A stretch of 64,000 nt of DNA from Streptomyces sp. NL15-2K (GTDB lineage Bacteria > Actinomycetota > Actinomycetes > Streptomycetales > Streptomycetaceae): positions 5,003,501 through 5,067,500 of the forward strand of contig NZ_CP130630.1 of the NCBI RefSeq assembly GCF_030551255.1, in the 5' to 3' direction. Both the position numbers and the translations under genes were made by a program. Shown here in pieces: positions 60,778 to 64,000 of the stretch (positions within the stretch are counted from its first letter, which is position 1; each line of letters opens with the position of its first letter). The notes under the pieces were generated by a model. The model saw only the letters and a program-made list of their open reading frames with translations. It was not told the origin of the DNA and searched no databases.

Positions 60778-61284
60778 ATGGCCACAACAACCCCACGCAG
60801 CGCCCTCCACCTCACCGCCACCCTCCTCACCGCCTCCGTCGCCCTCTACATGACCCTCGTCGCGTTCGGGAACATCACGGACTTCGGCACCAACCAGCAG
60901 TTCGTCAGGCACGTCTTCGCCATGGATACGACGTTCAAGGACGACGACCTGATGTGGCGGGCCATCACCAACAAGGGGGTGCAGGACGCGGCGTACGTCG
61001 CCATCATCGTGTGGGAGACCGTCGCCGCGCTCGTGCTCCTCTACGGCACCTGGCTGTGGGCCCGGCGGGACCACGACGGTGCCCGCCGCATCTCCACGTA
61101 CGGTCTGCTCATGGTCATGCTGCTGTTCGGCGCCGGGTTCATCGCGATCGGCGGCGAGTGGTTCGCGATGTGGCAGTCCGGGGACTGGAACGGTCTGGAC
61201 GCGGCGACGCGGGCGTTCCTGTTCAGTGGCGTGGTCCTGGTCGCCGTACACCTGCCCATGAAGCCGACCGGCTCGACCGCTTGA
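60778..61284 (+). CDS. DUF2165 family membrane protein
   Basis: 168-residue small integral membrane protein with four spans: LLTASVALYMTLVAFGNITD, AAYVAIIVWETVAALVLLYG, GLLMVMLLFGAGFIAIGGEW and a last VVLVAVHL. The GNITDFGTNQQFVRHVFAMD, WETVAA and GGEWFAMWQ motifs define DUF2165. ATG 60769 is an alternative start. The stop codon lies in the first unit of a 17-bp repeat array. Function unknown. Confidence 0.88.
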   Translation: MATTTPRSALHLTATLLTASVALYMTLVAFGNITDFGTNQQFVRHVFAMDTTFKDDDLMWRAITNKGVQDAAYVAIIVWETVAALVLLYGTWLWARRDHDGARRISTYGLLMVMLLFGAGFIAIGGEWFAMWQSGDWNGLDAATRAFLFSGVVLVAVHLPMKPTGSTA

Positions 61285-61397
61285 CCACTACGGCCGCTTG
61301 ACCACTACGACCGCTTGACCACTACGACCGCTTGACCACTACGGCTGCTTGACCAGCACGACTACTCGACCAGCACGGCTACTTGACCACCACGACC
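61279..61397. repeat. 17-bp tandem array bridging two convergent genes
   Basis: Seven copies of GCTTGACCACTACGACC, decaying toward the right, run from the DUF2165 stop into the last codons of the gene at 61379. The first unit contains one stop codon and the last unit the other, so the array has overwritten both 3' ends. Confidence 0.9.
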
Positions 61398-61948
61398 GTC
61401 GTCCCCGTCTCGCCGAACGTCCACAGCGCCGACCCGTCCGCCTTGCCCGTGCGGATGCCGCTGGTCCGGATCCCCTGGGCGGGCGGGGGCGACGAGCCGT
61501 CCACCGCGTTCGAGAAGGCGATGGACAGACCGGACTTGGCGGCGAAGTACAGGATGTGCTCGATCTCCACGCCGTCGGAGCCCGTGGTGGCCTCCGTGCG
61601 CTGGGAGATCGTGTAGGTGCCGGGGTCGGGGCTCACCGTCCCCGGCCACACCGTGAAGGTCCGGCGGGAGACGTCGCTGGCGTCGACCAGCCACACCCGC
61701 TTCTGTCCGAGGGAGTAGACGACGCGCCGCCCGGTGCCGGAGCCGTCCGGTACCACGGCGGGGGCCTCGGACTTCGTGGGCTTGGGCTGCGCGCCCGCCG
61801 ACGCCGACGCGCCCGGCCGGGCGGGCGTGGCGGTCGGGTGCGCGCCCTTGTCCGCCTGTACGCCCAGGACGGCGACCGCCACGATCGCGCCCGCCGTCAG
61901 GCCGGTCACCCAGACCCACGAGGGAAGCCGTCGGGCAGGCACGGGCAC
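61379..61948 (-). CDS. Secreted/anchored protein with degenerate L,D-transpeptidase-like domain
   Basis: 189 residues: one N-terminal span (WVWVTGLTAGAIVAVAVLGV), a Pro/Ala/Ser linker, then a beta-rich domain RRVVYSLGQKRVWLVDASDV, FTVWPGTVSPDPGTYTISQR, GIRTSGIRTGKADGSALWTF, GTTVVVV. Spacing recalls YkuD L,D-transpeptidases, but the catalytic SHGC(V/I)R is replaced by RTSGIR without His or Cys, so catalysis is unlikely. It could bind peptidoglycan. GTG start follows GAGGAG. Confidence 0.65.
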   Translation of the reverse strand: MPVPARRLPSWVWVTGLTAGAIVAVAVLGVQADKGAHPTATPARPGASASAGAQPKPTKSEAPAVVPDGSGTGRRVVYSLGQKRVWLVDASDVSRRTFTVWPGTVSPDPGTYTISQRTEATTGSDGVEIEHILYFAAKSGLSIAFSNAVDGSSPPPAQGIRTSGIRTGKADGSALWTFGETGTTVVVVK

Positions 61949-61965
61949 GCATCTCCTCAGCTACG

Positions 61966-61987
61966 GGACCCCTCCGATCAGGGGTCC
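61966..61987. terminator. Hairpin after the FO synthase gene
   Basis: GGACCCCT (61966-61973) pairs with AGGGGTCC (61980-61987) around CCGATC, 57 bp after the cofGH stop. Confidence 0.6.
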
Positions 61988-62044
61988 GATCATCGTACTG
62001 GGAGCTTGGGTGTGGCCTCGCTCCAACCGGCCCCGGCCCGCCCC

Positions 62045-64000
62045 TCAGTCCAACACCGGCAACAGCTCCGGCAGATGCCCGTCCGACACGGCCGCCGCCC
62101 GCTGCCGTTCCTCCGGCACCTGTGCGTACAGCGTCGTGCGCGGACGTGCCGGGCGGCCCGCCGCCTCCGCCACCGCGATCAGGTCCTTGACCGACTTGTA
62201 GGAGCCGTAGGAGGAGCCGGCCATGCGGGAGATGGTCTCCTCCATCAGCGTGCCGCCCAGGTCGTTCGCCCCGGAGCGCAGCATCTCCGCCGCGCCCTCC
62301 GTGCCCAGCTTCACCCAGCTGGTCTGGATGTTGGGGATGTGCGGGTGGAGCAGGAGCCGGGCCATCGCCGTGACCGCCCGGTTGTCCCGCGTCGTCGGGC
62401 CGGGGCGGGCGATTCCCGCCAGGTACACGGGCGCGTTGGTGTGGATGAAGGGGAGCGTGACGAACTCGGTGAAGCCGCCGGTCCGTTCCTGGATCCCGGC
62501 CAGGGTCCGCAGGTGCCCGAGCCAGTGCCTCGGCTGGTCCACATGCCCGTACATCATCGTCGACGACGAGCGGATGCCCAGCTCGTGCGCCGTCGTGACC
62601 ACCTCGATCCAGGTCGCCGTGGGCAGCTTGCCCTTGGTCAGGATCCAGCGGACCTCGTCGTCGAGGATCTCGGCCGCCGTCCCCGGGATCGAGTCGAGGC
62701 CCGCCTCCTTCGCCGCCGTCAGCCACTCGCGGACGGACATCCCGGTGCGGGTCGCGCCGTTGACGACCTCCATCGGCGAGAACGCGTGCACGTGCATCCC
62801 CGGGACGCGCTCCTTCACCGCGCGCGCGATGTCGAAGTACGCCGTCCCCGGCAGGTCCGGATGGATGCCGCCCTGCATGCACACCTCGACCGCGCCCACC
62901 TCCCACGCCTGCTGCGCCCGGTCGGCCACCTGGTCCAGCGACAGCGTGTACGCGTCCGCGTCCGTCCGGCGCTGCGCGAAGGCGCAGAAGCGGCAGCCGG
63001 TGTAGCAGACGTTGGTGAAGTTGATGTTCCGCGTGACGATGTACGTCACGTCGTCGCCGACCATCGACTTGCGGACGTCGTCCGCGATGCGGGTGAGGGC
63101 GTCGAGCGCGGGGCCGTCGGCGTGCAGGAGCGCCAGCGCCTCGTCGTCGGTGAGGCGGGTCGGGTCGTCGGCCGCCGTCGCCAGCGCCTGCCGTACGTCC
63201 GTGTCGATGCGCTCCGGCACCATGCCGGGCGCGGCCGCCTCGCGCAGGGCGCCCCAGTCGCCGTACACCTCGTCGAAGTCGTCGCGGCGGTCGGACGTAC
63301 GGCCGTCGGTGTCGATGGTGCGGTGCAGGTCCGTACGGCCGGAGGGCTGGAAGGCCTCGTCCGGTTCCTGCCACGGGTGGCCCTCGACGGTCGCGTCCGG
63401 CAGGGCCAGGCCCGTCTCCGGGTCCGCCAGCGCCCGTACGTGCGGACGCAGCCGCGGGTCCAGCCACGGCTCGCCCCGCTGGACGAACTCGGGGTACACG
63501 CACAGGCGTTCCCGCAGCTCGAAACCGGCCGCGCGGGACTTCTCCGCCAGCTCCTCGATCTGCGGCCAGGGCCGCTCCGGGTTGACGTGGTCGATGGTGA
63601 GCGGCGACACCCCGCCCCAGTCGTCGATACCGGCGCCGATGAGGCGCTCGTACTCGGAGTCGACGAGGTTGGGCGGCGCCTGGAGACAGGCGGCGGGCCC
63701 CATGATGTGCCTCGCCACCGCCACCGTGGCGACCAGCTCGTCCAGTTCCGCGTCCGGCATGCCGCGCATCGCGGTGTCCGGCTTGGCGCGGAAGTTCTGG
63801 ATGATCAGTTCCTGGATGCCGTGGTACGACCGGGACACGCGGCGCAGTGCGAAGAGGGACTCGGCCCGCTCCTCGTACGTCTCGCCGATGCCGATGAGGA
63901 GGCCGGAGGTGAAGGGCACGGAGGAGCGGCCGGCGTCCTCCAGTACGCGCAGGCGTACGGCCGGCTCCTTGTCCGGGGAGCCGTGGTGCGGGCCGCCGGG
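62045..64000 (-). CDS. fbiC: FO synthase (CofG-CofH), 5' end outside window
   Basis: The bifunctional radical-SAM enzyme makes the deazaflavin FO, the chromophore of coenzyme F420, from tyrosine and a ribityl-uracil. The visible ~650 residues cover the end of the CofG half ([20 protein letters not shown]) and the CofH half with its cluster motif [10 protein letters not shown] (C-x3-C-x2-C) and [19 protein letters not shown]. The frame is open to the window edge and the first half's CxxxCxxC lies outside. F420 serves reductases and late metabolite steps in Streptomyces. Marks core chromosome. Confidence 0.93.
   Translation of the reverse strand, partial: PGGPHHGSPDKEPAVRLRVLEDAGRSSVPFTSGLLIGIGETYEERAESLFALRRVSRSYHGIQELIIQNFRAKPDTAMRGMPDAELDELVATVAVARHIMGPAACLQAPPNLVDSEYERLIGAGIDDWGGVSPLTIDHVNPERPWPQIEELAEKSRAAGFELRERLCVYPEFVQRGEPWLDPRLRPHVRALADPETGLALPDATVEGHPWQEPDEAFQPSGRTDLHRTIDTDGRTSDRRDDFDEVYGDWGALREAAAPGMVPERIDTDVRQALATAADDPTRLTDDEALALLHADGPALDALTRIADDVRKSMVGDDVTYIVTRNINFTNVCYTGCRFCAFAQRRTDADAYTLSLDQVADRAQQAWEVGAVEVCMQGGIHPDLPGTAYFDIARAVKERVPGMHVHAFSPMEVVNGATRTGMSVREWLTAAKEAGLDSIPGTAAEILDDEVRWILTKGKLPTATWIEVVTTAHELGIRSSSTMMYGHVDQPRHWLGHLRTLAGIQERTGGFTEFVTLPFIHTNAPVYLAGIARPGPTTRDNRAVTAMARLLLHPHIPNIQTSWVKLGTEGAAEMLRSGANDLGGTLMEETISRMAGSSYGSYKSVKDLIAVAEAAGRPARPRTTLYAQVPEERQRAAAVSDGHLPELLPVLD

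Noticed and set aside
61279..61397. Phage att or CRISPR array
   Set aside because: Tandem 17-bp units without spacers, tRNA or integrase nearby.
61362..63503. 713-codon frame overlapping FO synthase on the same strand
   Set aside because: Arg/Gly/Ala-rich out-of-frame reading; the other frame has the radical-SAM motif.

Overview
The window is high-GC actinobacterial chromosome, almost certainly Streptomyces. Nearly every codon ends in G or C. It carries Streptomyces-type families: SARP/AfsR-like regulators, XRE-DUF5753/DUF397 pairs, a DUF574 methyltransferase, GPP34, DUF6247 and a cofGH (F420) gene. The right half (cofGH, S11 carboxypeptidase, GPP34, XRE/DUF397, glutathione peroxidase) resembles, from memory and unchecked, the core-chromosome order near SCO4429-SCO4444 of S. 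coelicolor. The left half looks accessory and is full of scars. No tRNA, rRNA, CRISPR array or replication origin was seen.

Region 0-10.4 kb: a CocE-type hydrolase (cut by the window edge), a large secreted glycoside hydrolase behind a LacI-type operator, a frameshifted regulator pseudogene, and a PucR regulator followed by an amino-acid permease. Region 10.4-15.4 kb is a rearrangement hot spot. An M36 protease relic is fused head-on to a truncated small effector-type gene, a short piece of an NB-ARC gene is inverted, and the rest of that NB-ARC/TPR gene is split by a 2,268-bp tnpB-only insertion element whose ends can be read to within 2 bp. Region 15.5-25.5 kb: SRPBCC, two RidA proteins with an HxlR regulator and a 186-bp MITE, a small-peptide/2OG-oxygenase/PhzF gene row, a 970-residue alpha/beta-hydrolase-STAND-TPR protein (a good candidate immune or cell-death effector), an FAD oxidoreductase and a DUF574 methyltransferase.

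Region 25.5-41.9 kb is regulatory: TetR, two SARPs, an ABC exporter coupled to a phosphopantetheinyl transferase, MFS/ArsR, glutathione peroxidase/MerR and DUF397/XRE. Several genes sit behind palindromic operators visible in the sequence. Region 42-54.8 kb: GPP34, a repeat-rich membrane-anchored D,D-carboxypeptidase, a multi-pass membrane protein, a DABB protein and an SDR sharing one operator sequence, a sodium:solute symporter, and a secreted beta-propeller protein whose ribosome binding site lies in a hairpin. Region 54.8-64 kb: an ADP-ribosylglycohydrolase-like protein, a DUF6247 pair, a deletion scar joining two decapitated genes, DUF397, an AAA-TPR protein whose stop codon comes from a repeated hairpin element also found at 32.9 kb, DUF2165, a degenerate L,D-transpeptidase-like protein and the 3' part of FO synthase.

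All functional calls rest on motif recognition by eye. No alignment or database search was run.
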